Origin: Methanospirillaceae archaeon
Lineage (GTDB): Archaea > Halobacteriota > Methanomicrobia > Methanomicrobiales > Methanospirillaceae
Direction: 5' to 3'
Assembly: GCA_016926505.1 (NCBI GenBank)
Contig: JAFGOM010000099.1
Span: 1-34,232 of the forward strand
DNA length: 34,232 nt
In this document: positions 8,706-15,848 of the stretch, piece by piece
Position numbering within the stretch: the stretch's first letter is position 1
Layout: every line of letters begins with the position of its first letter
The notes under the pieces: model-generated
The model's input: only the letters and a program-made list of their open reading frames with translations
What the model was told of the DNA's origin: nothing
The model's database searches: none
Translations under genes and position numbers: made by a program

Positions 8706-9009
8706 ACAATATTTTTCCTTCTTTTATAGCCCACCATAATACCGTTCCAGGGTATGGATCAGCAGCTTCATCCTCTCCATACACTAAAACATCTACACCT
8801 ATTCCTGGGTATACTCTTCCGATTGCATTTCTATAAGTTACCATCTGCCTTCCTCTCCCCTCCGTATTTTTTACTATTACAAGGAGGTCGAGATCTGAAT
8901 CTTCAGTTGCATCGCCACGAGCGTAAGAGCCAAAAAGGATGATTCGGGATGGATTGGCAACCTGTAGAATTTTTTTGGCAGATTGTAATATTTGAGTATA
9001 GGAAAGCAT
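8683..9009 (-). CDS. MNT-type nucleotidyltransferase, probable antitoxin of the HEPN module
   Basis: The 108-residue protein is a minimal nucleotidyltransferase. It has G27-S28, ten residues, then D39-x-D41 (GSYARGDATEDSDLDLLV), and a third acidic residue D73 in GIGVDVLVYG, which together form the metal and nucleotide site. The active site is therefore complete. In characterised MNT-HEPN systems this enzyme AMPylates the HEPN toxin. It is the first gene of the pair. Bases 8953-9009, its first 19 or so codons, are part of a direct repeat whose second copy at 10307 holds a truncated duplicate of this gene. Confidence 0.87.
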   Translation of the reverse strand: MLSYTQILQSAKKILQVANPSRIILFGSYARGDATEDSDLDLLVIVKNTEGRGRQMVTYRNAIGRVYPGIGVDVLVYGEDEAADPYPGTVLWWAIKEGKILYEAVTGS

Positions 9010-9274
9010 ACAAGAATCAAATTATAATAATAATTCTCTTTTCCTGATAATATATCTTATGCAGAAAGTTTTACCTTGGAAAATGAGAAGATAATGTGAA
9101 TTCTGGCTGCAAGGCTCAACAATACCTGATACAAATATTCATACCCTTTAGTCTTTCTGAACTATCTCATTCAGCGTAGCCCGCAGGTACAGAATCCGGT
9201 TGATATCTTCTGCAATCCGTTTCATCTCACCGGGATCAAGGTAATCAGTATTCATTGCACCTGCCGTCTTTGAG
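8953..9274. repeat. Direct repeat, left copy (about 322 bp; partner 10307-10629)
   Basis: The two copies align along their whole length by eye with scattered substitutions and small gaps. Each contains, on the reverse strand, the 3' end of a cofH-like gene, a short spacer and the 5' end of the mnt gene. The copies are direct and lie about 1.35 kb apart, with the AbrB-PIN pair between them. I see no transposase or terminal inverted repeats, so this is a segmental duplication rather than an insertion sequence. Confidence 0.85.
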
Positions 9275-9400
9275 ATAAACCCTTCATACATGGGTTTAAC
9301 TGGTCATTTGCATCGGCAAGGAGACATAATAGTGCCATCTCTGTGCCCATCTGTACCCAGGAGATCTGGATATTGTTAAAATGTGAGTATTCAGTAATCT
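9148..9400 (-). pseudogene. 3' remnant of a cofH-like gene (copy 1)
   Basis: The reverse strand from about 9400 to a TAA at 9148-9150 reads HFNNIQISWVQMGTEMALLC, then after a one-base gap near 9297 MYEGFISKTAGAMNTDYLD, and ends LRATLNEIVQKD. This lines up with the last 80 or so residues of the intact CofH at 13401 (DNIQASWVKTGTKM, SKTAGAMNTDYLDP, EIVKKE) but is clearly diverged at the base level, so it comes from a paralogue. The radical SAM core is missing. It lies just upstream of the mnt gene on the same strand. Confidence 0.8.
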
Positions 9401-9641
9401 GAAGTAAATCAATAATACTCTCTTAACCCAAAAAATCTGCCTAATTCCTGAGAAGGATAGGGGTTAAAAGCCAAACATTCAAAATTATCCCGCAATTAAG
9501 ACCAACCTTTTTCCCTGAAATATTAAATGCCCTTTCATTATTTCTTCAGATTTTTAAGATATGTACTAAACCTTGAATTGAAAACATGCTATTACAGGGG
9601 AAGTCAAATATATTCAGGAATAGAATATACCAGAATATCTT
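9401..9641. other. Non-coding AT-rich spacer before the AbrB-PIN pair
   Basis: No credible gene is visible. The segment is AT-rich, unlike the cofH tail before it, and holds only the presumed promoter of the antitoxin gene at its right end. Confidence 0.4.
9606..9614 (+). promoter_or_regulatory. TATA-like element of the AbrB-PIN operon (leaderless)
   Basis: The element AAATATATT is centred about 32 bases before the ATG at 9642, and no Shine-Dalgarno sequence lies in front of that ATG. This fits a leaderless or very short-leader transcript, which is common in archaea. Confidence 0.4.
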
Positions 9642-9899
9642 ATGACCACGAAATCTTATCATATCGGATCTGGATTATTTATTCCTGATTCTCTTCTTAA
9701 AGAGGCAGGCATTGAAAATAATGAAGTTGAGATCGAAATTTCTGATAATCAGATTAGGATTACCTCCCCAAGAATATCAAAAAAATTAAAGAAAGGAGTA
9801 ATAAATCAAGATTCGGAATTCTGGAAGCTGATTGGATTAATAAAAACGCCAGGTGTAGATGGACGGGAACATGATCAATATCTCTACAATACACAATAA
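9642..9899 (+). CDS. AbrB/SpoVT-type antitoxin (VapB-like)
   Basis: The 85-residue protein begins with a swapped-hairpin AbrB-like DNA-binding domain: GSGLFIPDSLLKEAGI (9-24) followed by NNEVEIEISDNQIRI (26-40). The C-terminal part is polar and probably wraps the toxin. VapB-type antitoxins bind their own promoter and inhibit the partner RNase. Its 3' end overlaps the PIN gene by 41 bases in another frame, typical of co-translated toxin-antitoxin genes. Codon use is AT-rich, unlike the metabolic genes further right, which suggests acquisition by transfer. Confidence 0.8.
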   Translation: MTTKSYHIGSGLFIPDSLLKEAGIENNEVEIEISDNQIRITSPRISKKLKKGVINQDSEFWKLIGLIKTPGVDGREHDQYLYNTQ

Positions 9900-10299
9900 A
9901 CTTGTATTTGTTGATACAAGTGCGTTATATGCATTATTTAATGAAAATGATACAGATCATCAATCCGCTGTTACCTGCATGCATGATTTGGTTAATGATC
10001 AATTTACGTTTTTAATTTCAAATTTCATCATAGATGAAATTTACACGCTTCTTCTTACTAAAGCTAATCTATCCACTGCCTTATTTGTTGTTGAATATCT
10101 GATAAAAGAATGGATAATCAAACATGTAGAGACAGAAGATGAAGATAAGGCTTTGAACATCTTAAGGTCATCAATCGATAAAACCTATTCATATACTGAT
10201 GCAACCACTTTTGCTCTCATGGAACGGCTTAAAATAGGCTCTGCTTTTTCATTTGACAACCATTTTTTTCAATATGGACTGATTGTATATCCTAGATAA
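9859..10299 (+). CDS. PIN-domain ribonuclease toxin (VapC-like)
   Basis: The 146-residue protein carries the four acidic residues of the PIN active site: D19 in VFVDTSALYAL, E60 in NFIIDEIYTLL, D114 in YSYTDATTFALM, and D133 in AFSFDNHF. VapC toxins of this kind are Mg-dependent RNases that cut tRNA or rRNA. The ATG at 9859 has AGGTG three bases upstream. An ATG at 9871 is an alternative that brings the start closer to the first strand. It overlaps the antitoxin gene. Its stop lies only seven bases before the right copy of the direct repeat, so this pair sits exactly at the recombination junction. Confidence 0.85.
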   Translation: MDGNMINISTIHNKLVFVDTSALYALFNENDTDHQSAVTCMHDLVNDQFTFLISNFIIDEIYTLLLTKANLSTALFVVEYLIKEWIIKHVETEDEDKALNILRSSIDKTYSYTDATTFALMERLKIGSAFSFDNHFFQYGLIVYPR

Positions 10300-10303
10300 T
10301 GAA

Positions 10304-10363
10304 TTAATTGGCAATCTGTAGAATTTTTTTGGCAGATTGTAATATTTGAGTATAGGAAAGCAT
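10304..10363 (-). pseudogene. 5' fragment of a second mnt gene
   Basis: The reverse strand from ATG 10363 encodes MLSYTQILQSAKKILQIAN and then a TAA. The first 19 codons match the intact mnt gene at 9009 with one change (V to I), and the similarity ends abruptly where the PIN gene's flank begins. The rest of this copy has been lost. Confidence 0.8.
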
Positions 10364-10629
10364 ACAAAGATCAGAACTATAATGAAATGCATCTTTTCCT
10401 GATAATATATCTTATGCAGTAACTTTTACCATGGAAAATGAGAAAATATCAAGAATTCTAGCTGCAAGGCTCAAAAATACCTGATACGAATATTCATACC
10501 CTTTACTCTTTCTGAACGATCTCATTGAGCGAAGCCCGCTGGTACAGAATCCGGTTGATATCTTCTGCAATCCGTTTCATCTCACTGCGATCAAGGTAAT
10601 CAGTATTCATTGCACCTGCTCTCTTTGAG
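10307..10629. repeat. Direct repeat, right copy (about 323 bp; partner 8953-9274)
   Basis: This is the second copy of the segment described at 8953. It contains the mnt 5' fragment and a second cofH tail. Between 10640 and 10728 nothing is recognisable. The lipase leader, itself duplicated at 8087, follows. Confidence 0.85.
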
Positions 10630-10636
10630 TTGAATG
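10503..10636 (-). pseudogene. 3' remnant of a cofH-like gene (copy 2)
   Basis: On the reverse strand about 42 codons, ending at a TAA (10503-10505), read SKRAGAMNTDYLDRSEMKRI and end LYQRASLNEIVQKE. This matches copy 1 and the tail of the intact cofH at 13401. It is shorter than copy 1, losing similarity at about 10636, and lacks any catalytic part. Confidence 0.8.
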
Positions 10637-10769
10637 GGATCCCTAATCATATCCCGCTCCACATTCGAGGTGCGTCTCCGCTGATCACGTAAATGGTTAT
10701 CCTCTCACCTGATCATTTTATTACCTTTAGAGAAGCCTTCTTCGTATTATGATTCAAATCTATTAACTA

Positions 10770-11561
10770 ATGAGCTCTCCTTTTCCGATTGTTCTTGTAC
10801 ACGGGTGGCGTTCAGGCCCCTGGATCTTTAACCGCTTACGGGAACGGCTGGAAACAGAAGGAATACAGACGTGGTCATTTGATTACTCCCGCGAATCACA
10901 TAAAAATCCGGCAGAACTGGCACCGTCTCTTTCCGGATACATCCGGTCGATGCGGGAAAAGACCGAGTATACCGGGCAGATAGATATCATATCCCACTCG
11001 ATGGGAGCCATGGTTTCCCGTACCTTCTGCGAGGTGTTTAACCGGGCCGAGGGAGAGAACCGCATCAGGAGATGGATAGGGATTGCTCCGGTCAATCACG
11101 GGGCTCCCATCTCTAATCTCTTTGTCAGTGCACGTAATTACCAGTTCCAGTACAATTGCAGGTACCCAAACCTCTCACCTGAAATCGAGCGGTGCATGCA
11201 GGACGGGGCCATTGTGGGCAATATGACCTTCGGACCATTTCTCGAAAAAATAAATAAGGCCGGCCTGTGCAGGCAGATCCAGTACTATGTCATCGCCGGA
11301 CATAATCCGGATAAAGAATACCGGTTCTGGCCTCTGTTAGCCGGACAGACCGTAACCATGCAGGAAGGAGAGTATATGATGACCTACGATGGAGACGGGA
11401 TGGTCCCGAACCGATACTCGGTCCTTACCGGACATCCGTTCCTCCTCTTCTCTCCTCTCAATGATCCATACCGGATGCCAGCTGAATGGTTTAACCATAA
11501 CCGGCTCCCCCGATCTCCTGTTGTGATTGACACCGTCATCTCACTCCTCCTTGACCGGTAA
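10770..11561 (+). CDS. Alpha/beta hydrolase, lipase-like
   Basis: The 263-residue protein has the layout of small lipases and esterases: strand IVLVHGW (7-13) carrying the oxyanion region, the nucleophile elbow SHSMG with S76, acid candidates D207 or D209 in TYDGDGMVP, and the base candidate H243 in WFNHNRLPRSP. No signal peptide is present, so it acts inside the cell unless exported by another route. The substrate is unknown; acyl esters or lipids are likely from the fold. A truncated duplicate of its 5' end lies 2.6 kb upstream at 8087, so the gene was part of the rearranged unit. Its codon use resembles that of the metabolic genes to the right rather than of the AT-rich toxin pair. The region 11562-11840 holds no gene that I can see. 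Confidence 0.83.
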   Translation: MSSPFPIVLVHGWRSGPWIFNRLRERLETEGIQTWSFDYSRESHKNPAELAPSLSGYIRSMREKTEYTGQIDIISHSMGAMVSRTFCEVFNRAEGENRIRRWIGIAPVNHGAPISNLFVSARNYQFQYNCRYPNLSPEIERCMQDGAIVGNMTFGPFLEKINKAGLCRQIQYYVIAGHNPDKEYRFWPLLAGQTVTMQEGEYMMTYDGDGMVPNRYSVLTGHPFLLFSPLNDPYRMPAEWFNHNRLPRSPVVIDTVISLLLDR

Positions 11562-11840
11562 CTGAAGCTTTTACCCTCGCGTGATGGTACTGGTCCCTGG
11601 GAAAGTACGAGAAAACGGGGGTTTGAATAATATGCCGGATAAACCGCTTGTCAGATGATTAGTTTCTATTCCCAACGATTTTTGGGTTATTTTTTTCTGG
11701 ATACAAAATTTTTCGAAAAGATACTTTTATCATGAGATCCGGGCACCTTACAGTAGACGAAATTTTCTTTTCGGTTCTGATCGTTTGTCCGGAAGAATAC
11801 AGTCGTGACATGAGGATAAACAGAAGGTAATGGAATAATA

Positions 11841-13373
11841 ATGGATTTCTCCAGAAAAATTGAGAGTATCGAGAAAGAGATTGGAAGACTCTCTCCCGTG
11901 CAGAAGATCCTGCTTGGAACCGATGGATCGGTGACCCGCCTCCTTGAGATAATAACCGGCAGTGCAGTAACCATACAGACCCGCATCCAGAAAATCATCC
12001 CTGCAGATGCGCCAGTCGCAGAAGATCTTGCTATCAGGGAAGGAGATCCTGTCAATTACCGGGTCGTCGAGATAAAAAACAAAGACTCTCCTGAAGTTCT
12101 CATCTATGCCGTATCCCATACTCCGATAGAACGTCTCTCCCCCGGGATCAGGCTGGATCTGATGCAGGCAGATATCCCGATAGGCAGGATCCTAACCGAA
12201 CACCGGATGGAGACCCGCCGCGAGATAACAGATGCATATACCGCCCTTGCAGACGAGGACTCACGTGCAGTATTCCAAATCTTTGAGAAGGAGACACTCT
12301 TAAACCGGAAATACCGGATTATTCACGATGAAAAGCCGCTCATCTCCATCAGGGAGACCTTTCCTTATACCCGCTTTTGTGATGAGAAACGACTTCTTAT
12401 CGAGGCTCCCTCCCGCCTTCACCTCGGCCTCATCGATATGCATGGAGGTCTGGGCAGGGTTGATGGAGGTATCGGGATAACATTACAGAATCCAAAGACC
12501 CTTCTTGAAATAAAACCTCATGCATCATTGCAGGTGCATGGGACCGATCCCGATTCCGTGAGCGTTGTACGAGACGTCGCAGGCCGTCTTTTTTCACATC
12601 TTGGTATCCGGACGGGAGCTGATATTACGATACGATCCTCGTATGATCGGCATGTCGGTCTTGGAAGCGGTACAAGCCTTGCTCTCTCAACTGCGTATGC
12701 GGTATGCCAGTTGTATAACAAGAGCATGACTATCAGGGATCTCTCACGAATGGTAGGGAGAGGAGGGACGTCAGGTATCGGGACCGGAGCGTTTGAAAAA
12801 GGGGGATTTATCATCGATGGCGGGCACAGTTTTGGGGGGTCCGGGGAAAAAAGCGTATACAGCCCCTCCTCAGCATCATCAGGAGTACAGCCGGGTCCGG
12901 TAACCGTCCGCCATGAGTTCCCTCCTGACTGGAAGATCTGTATTGCCATACCATTTATCCCACCCGGGGCACATGGTCCCGGGGAACAGGATATCTTTAC
13001 CCGGTTCTGTCCTGTTCCAATACACGAGGTCAGAGAGATATGTCATGAAGTCCTCATGCGGATGCTTCCGGCAGTTGCGGATCATGACATCGAACAGTTT
13101 GGACGGGCCGTGAACTCAATACAGAACCTGGGCTTTAAGAAGGTTGAACTCTCACTCCAGCCTGAGTATTATCCCGGGCTGTTAGAAGAGATGCGGTTAT
13201 CCGGGGCTGTCGGTGCAGGAATGAGTTCCTTTGGTCCGGCACTCTATGCGATCTCTGATACCGGCATGGAGGATATCATGCAGGCATCACGACGCTACCT
13301 TGACCAGTATGACGGGGGAGAGGTGTTTCTTACCCGGGCCAGGAACGAGGGAGCGGTAATCAGAAATACCTGA
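11841..13373 (+). CDS. Chorismate-lyase-like domain fused to beta-RFAP synthase (methanopterin biosynthesis)
   Basis: Two domains are visible in 510 residues. Residues 1-175 fit the DUF98/UbiC-like chorismate pyruvate-lyase fold: LLGTDGSVTRLLEIITG (24-40), INYRVVEI-type strand (71-78), and IGRILTEHRMETRREI (114-129), which holds the Arg and Glu expected near the active site. Residues 184-510 are the RFAP synthase branch of the GHMP kinase superfamily: EAPSRLHLGLIDMHG (188-202), the phosphate loop HVGLGSGTSLALS (271-283), and GRGGTSGIGTGAF (307-319). RFAP synthase condenses phosphoribosyl pyrophosphate with a hydroxy- or aminobenzoate, losing CO2, as an early step to tetrahydromethanopterin. 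Lyase activity on chorismate would supply 4-hydroxybenzoate directly. The fusion is seen; substrate channelling is inferred. The synthase alone is usually about 320 residues. cofH follows 27 bp later, so the two are probably one operon. Confidence 0.85.
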   Translation: MDFSRKIESIEKEIGRLSPVQKILLGTDGSVTRLLEIITGSAVTIQTRIQKIIPADAPVAEDLAIREGDPVNYRVVEIKNKDSPEVLIYAVSHTPIERLSPGIRLDLMQADIPIGRILTEHRMETRREITDAYTALADEDSRAVFQIFEKETLLNRKYRIIHDEKPLISIRETFPYTRFCDEKRLLIEAPSRLHLGLIDMHGGLGRVDGGIGITLQNPKTLLEIKPHASLQVHGTDPDSVSVVRDVAGRLFSHLGIRTGADITIRSSYDRHVGLGSGTSLALSTAYAVCQLYNKSMTIRDLSRMVGRGGTSGIGTGAFEKGGFIIDGGHSFGGSGEKSVYSPSSASSGVQPGPVTVRHEFPPDWKICIAIPFIPPGAHGPGEQDIFTRFCPVPIHEVREICHEVLMRMLPAVADHDIEQFGRAVNSIQNLGFKKVELSLQPEYYPGLLEEMRLSGAVGAGMSSFGPALYAISDTGMEDIMQASRRYLDQYDGGEVFLTRARNEGAVIRNT

Positions 13374-13400
13374 AGGATACGAATCATAAAAGGCAGAAAA

Positions 13401-14522
13401 ATGGACACAGGGAACAATAATACCAGATCAAAAGAGATTCGAACCATCATCTCCCAGGTTCTTTCAGGGCACCGCCTCACGGAAGATGAAGCAGTCCTCC
13501 TCCTGCAATCACGAAACCGGGATATGATGGAAGTACTTGCTGCTGCGGATCAGGTCAGGGAAGAGAAGGTAGGTGACCGGGTCACCTATGTACGGAACTA
13601 TAATATCAATATAACAAATTATTGTGTCAATTCGTGTGGATTTTGTGGTTTTTCGAGAAAAGAACATGATGATGATCTCTATTATTATCCGTTCGAGACA
13701 ATCGAAGCAAAGGTAAAGAAAGCCTTGAAACATGATATTACCGAGATCTGTTCTGTTAGCGGGCTTCATCCCGATTTTAATGCCCAGTCCTACCTTGATA
13801 TTATCACTCACATTCATCATGCCGCTCCTTCTGTTCATATCCATGCCAGTAACCCGATGGAGGTTGCGTACGGGGCAGGAAAGAGCGGTATCCCGACAAT
13901 TGAGATGCTATCCCTGATGAAAGAGGCGGGTCTCGGAACATTGTGCGGGACTGCTGCCGAGATTCTTGTTGATGAAGTCAGAAAGATAATCTGCCCGCAG
14001 AAGGTCGATACACAAACCTGGGAGCGGATCATCAGGGAAGCACACCGTCTTGGTATCAGGTCGACTGCTACCATCATGTTCGGTCATATCGAGTCGGTCC
14101 GGGACCGGGCACGGCACTTAGAGGTTATCAGGAATATCCAGGATGATACCAAAGGATTTACTGAATTTGTACCCCTCTCGTACATTCATTACAACTCTCC
14201 CCTGTATCTCAATGGGATAGCCCGTGCCGGGGCGACCGGTTCTGAGGATCTGCTTATGACTGCAGTAAGCCGCCTGTATCTTGATAATTTCGATAACATC
14301 CAGGCATCCTGGGTCAAGACCGGTACAAAGATGGCCCAGATATCGCTCATTGCCGGGGCAAATGATCTTTCAGGGACGATGTATGAAGAGTCTATCTCCA
14401 AGACTGCAGGAGCGATGAACACCGATTACCTTGATCCTAAAGAGATGAAGCGGATCTGCGAGGATATCGGCAGAACGCTGTACCAGCGGACTACGCTTTA
14501 TGAGATCGTAAAGAAAGAGTAA
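13401..14522 (+). CDS. cofH: Radical SAM enzyme of the CofH type (F420/FO biosynthesis)
   Basis: The 373-residue protein is a COG1060 radical SAM enzyme. The iron-sulfur motif is C75-x3-C79-x2-C82 (NYCVNSCGFCGF), preceded by VTYVRNYNINITN as in CofH. A glycine-rich GTAAEIL segment and the C-terminal motif SKTAGAMNTDYLDP are also family features. CofH joins a tyrosine-derived radical to 5-amino-6-ribitylaminouracil, and with CofG makes FO, the chromophore of F420. The paralogues MqnC and MqnE use the same fold, so the name rests on overall similarity. No cofG is next to it; instead it follows the RFAP synthase fusion at 27 bp. Tails of a lost paralogue lie at 9148 and 10503. No ribosome binding site is obvious. 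Confidence 0.75.
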   Translation: MDTGNNNTRSKEIRTIISQVLSGHRLTEDEAVLLLQSRNRDMMEVLAAADQVREEKVGDRVTYVRNYNINITNYCVNSCGFCGFSRKEHDDDLYYYPFETIEAKVKKALKHDITEICSVSGLHPDFNAQSYLDIITHIHHAAPSVHIHASNPMEVAYGAGKSGIPTIEMLSLMKEAGLGTLCGTAAEILVDEVRKIICPQKVDTQTWERIIREAHRLGIRSTATIMFGHIESVRDRARHLEVIRNIQDDTKGFTEFVPLSYIHYNSPLYLNGIARAGATGSEDLLMTAVSRLYLDNFDNIQASWVKTGTKMAQISLIAGANDLSGTMYEESISKTAGAMNTDYLDPKEMKRICEDIGRTLYQRTTLYEIVKKE

Positions 14523-14560
14523 CCGGTATTTTTTGGTACTTCAGGATTTCACCTTTCCAA

Positions 14561-14571
14561 AAATTTTTTGC
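14561..14571 (+). terminator. T-run downstream of cofH
   Basis: An A5T6 stretch about 40 bases after the cofH stop, with another T6 run at 14529-14534, is a plausible archaeal terminator for the RFAP synthase-cofH transcript. Confidence 0.35.
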
Positions 14572-14784
14572 CTCCCTGATAGAGAATACATAAAAACCGT
14601 TTCCCGCTGCAATCCCCCAATTTTTACCGGGTAAAAAGAGACAGTCATTATCGGATATCAGGGATATGATGCAGAGAAGTCTGATATTTCTCTGATAAAA
14701 GAGAGGAAGTCTGATTGGAAATGTTTGATTTCCTTTTTATTCCTCACTAATGACCGGCATATCTTCTGAATGCACCGGGCTGTA

Positions 14785-14985
14785 TCACTTCTGTGCAATG
14801 ATGGTAGGGATTACTGCACTTGCTATCACCACTCCTACCTGGACCGAGTACTGGGTTGTGTCAATATAGCCCATCTGCAATCTGAAAACACTTGATATCG
14901 TTCCAAAGGTAAGGCCGGTAGACATGAGCAGTGTAGTATACATCCCTCCACCGGGATGTACCGTTTTGCAAAATAATCGTATCTA
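14785..14985 (-). pseudogene. C-terminal remnant of a cation/proton antiporter (CPA2/KefB-like)
   Basis: On the reverse strand a frame ending at TGA 14785-14787 encodes GMYTTLLMSTGLTFGTISSV and then TTQYSVQVGVVIASAVIPT and IIAQK. These are the last two membrane helices of monovalent cation/proton antiporters (GMYTTLLMSTGLTFG is characteristic). The preceding frame YFAKRYIPG joins it only across a one-base deletion near 14955. Nothing upstream restores the rest of the gene, so this is a relic. Confidence 0.65.
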
Positions 14986-15045
14986 TATATCCTGATGAGA
15001 GAAAAGTTCTCCCAGAGAAAGCTTTGCGTATCATGCTGAAAATAA

Positions 15046-15531
15046 TACGTACTGAGATCTTCTCACCTCCCTGCCCTTATCCAGGAGATCATCGTCATAT
15101 GCAGCCCCAACATTATCGGGGGAAAACAAAGGAGATCTGGAAGAACCAAAAAACTGTTTATAAGCCGGGAATTCACTCCTTCCCTGGGGTATGGCAGGAT
15201 AAAAGAATGCATCCGTGATGTTCAGAACAGCCTTTCTTACGATCCCCTTGTCGCACGGTTTGATGCAGTATCCTATTTTGACTCGATCTCCTATGAGGTT
15301 TTGTTGAATCATTCTGTACAATGCGACTGCCCGGTATATCATATGAATATCGTCTGCCAGTATCATTCAGGCCCGGACGGTTCCCGGTCTGATGTAGGTA
15401 TGTTAGCCGGTGGTTCGCTCTTACCTCTCCCCGGAGTATTGTATCCCGCACCTCTGGATACTGTGTTTTATGATATGAAAGATGATATCCTGTACTTGAC
15501 TTTGTACATTTATACCTTACATCTGGCTTAA
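15046..15531 (+). pseudogene. Long open frame without a credible start; probable gene relic
   Basis: A frame of about 161 codons runs from just after a TAA at 15043 to a TAA at 15529. It has no ATG before 15343; TTG at 15301 is the first near-cognate start. Peptides such as SLGYGRIKECIRDVQNSL and VARFDAVSYFDSISYEV read like a folded protein. A shadow frame on the other strand looks less protein-like. I do not recognise the family. The flanks of this region (14572-14784, 14986-15045 and 15532-15848) show no intact gene; a 43-codon reverse frame at 15574-15705 is the only other candidate. Confidence 0.3.
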
Positions 15532-15848
15532 CCTCTTTTAGCGGAACAAATTTTTCAACTCTATCTTCTCCAGTTAACCTGTTATTCTGTCAGTTACATC
15601 CAGGAACCAACGGGTTTTCTCTTGGTTTTCCGTTTCAATCTCAATATTTAACCTTTTTACAGATATGACAAATGGCGATGTACTGAGCAGTTGAGTTACC
15701 GACATGATTCTCTTATCTTGAATAAAAATAATTTAGATGCCACTTCGCAAAAATTCTCTTTTGTATTCCCGGCATAAAGGGAAGGAAAGTTCCAAAAAAA
15801 GCTGTCATTCATAATCAAACATCACAATCCCACCTGCACAAAACCGGG

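Noticed and set aside
8953-10629. Insertion sequence or composite transposon
   Set aside because: The repeats are direct and contain parts of ordinary genes; no transposase or terminal inverted repeats are visible.
15031-15366. 111-codon reverse frame in the relic region
   Set aside because: It lies opposite the more protein-like forward frame 15046-15531, and neither family is recognised.
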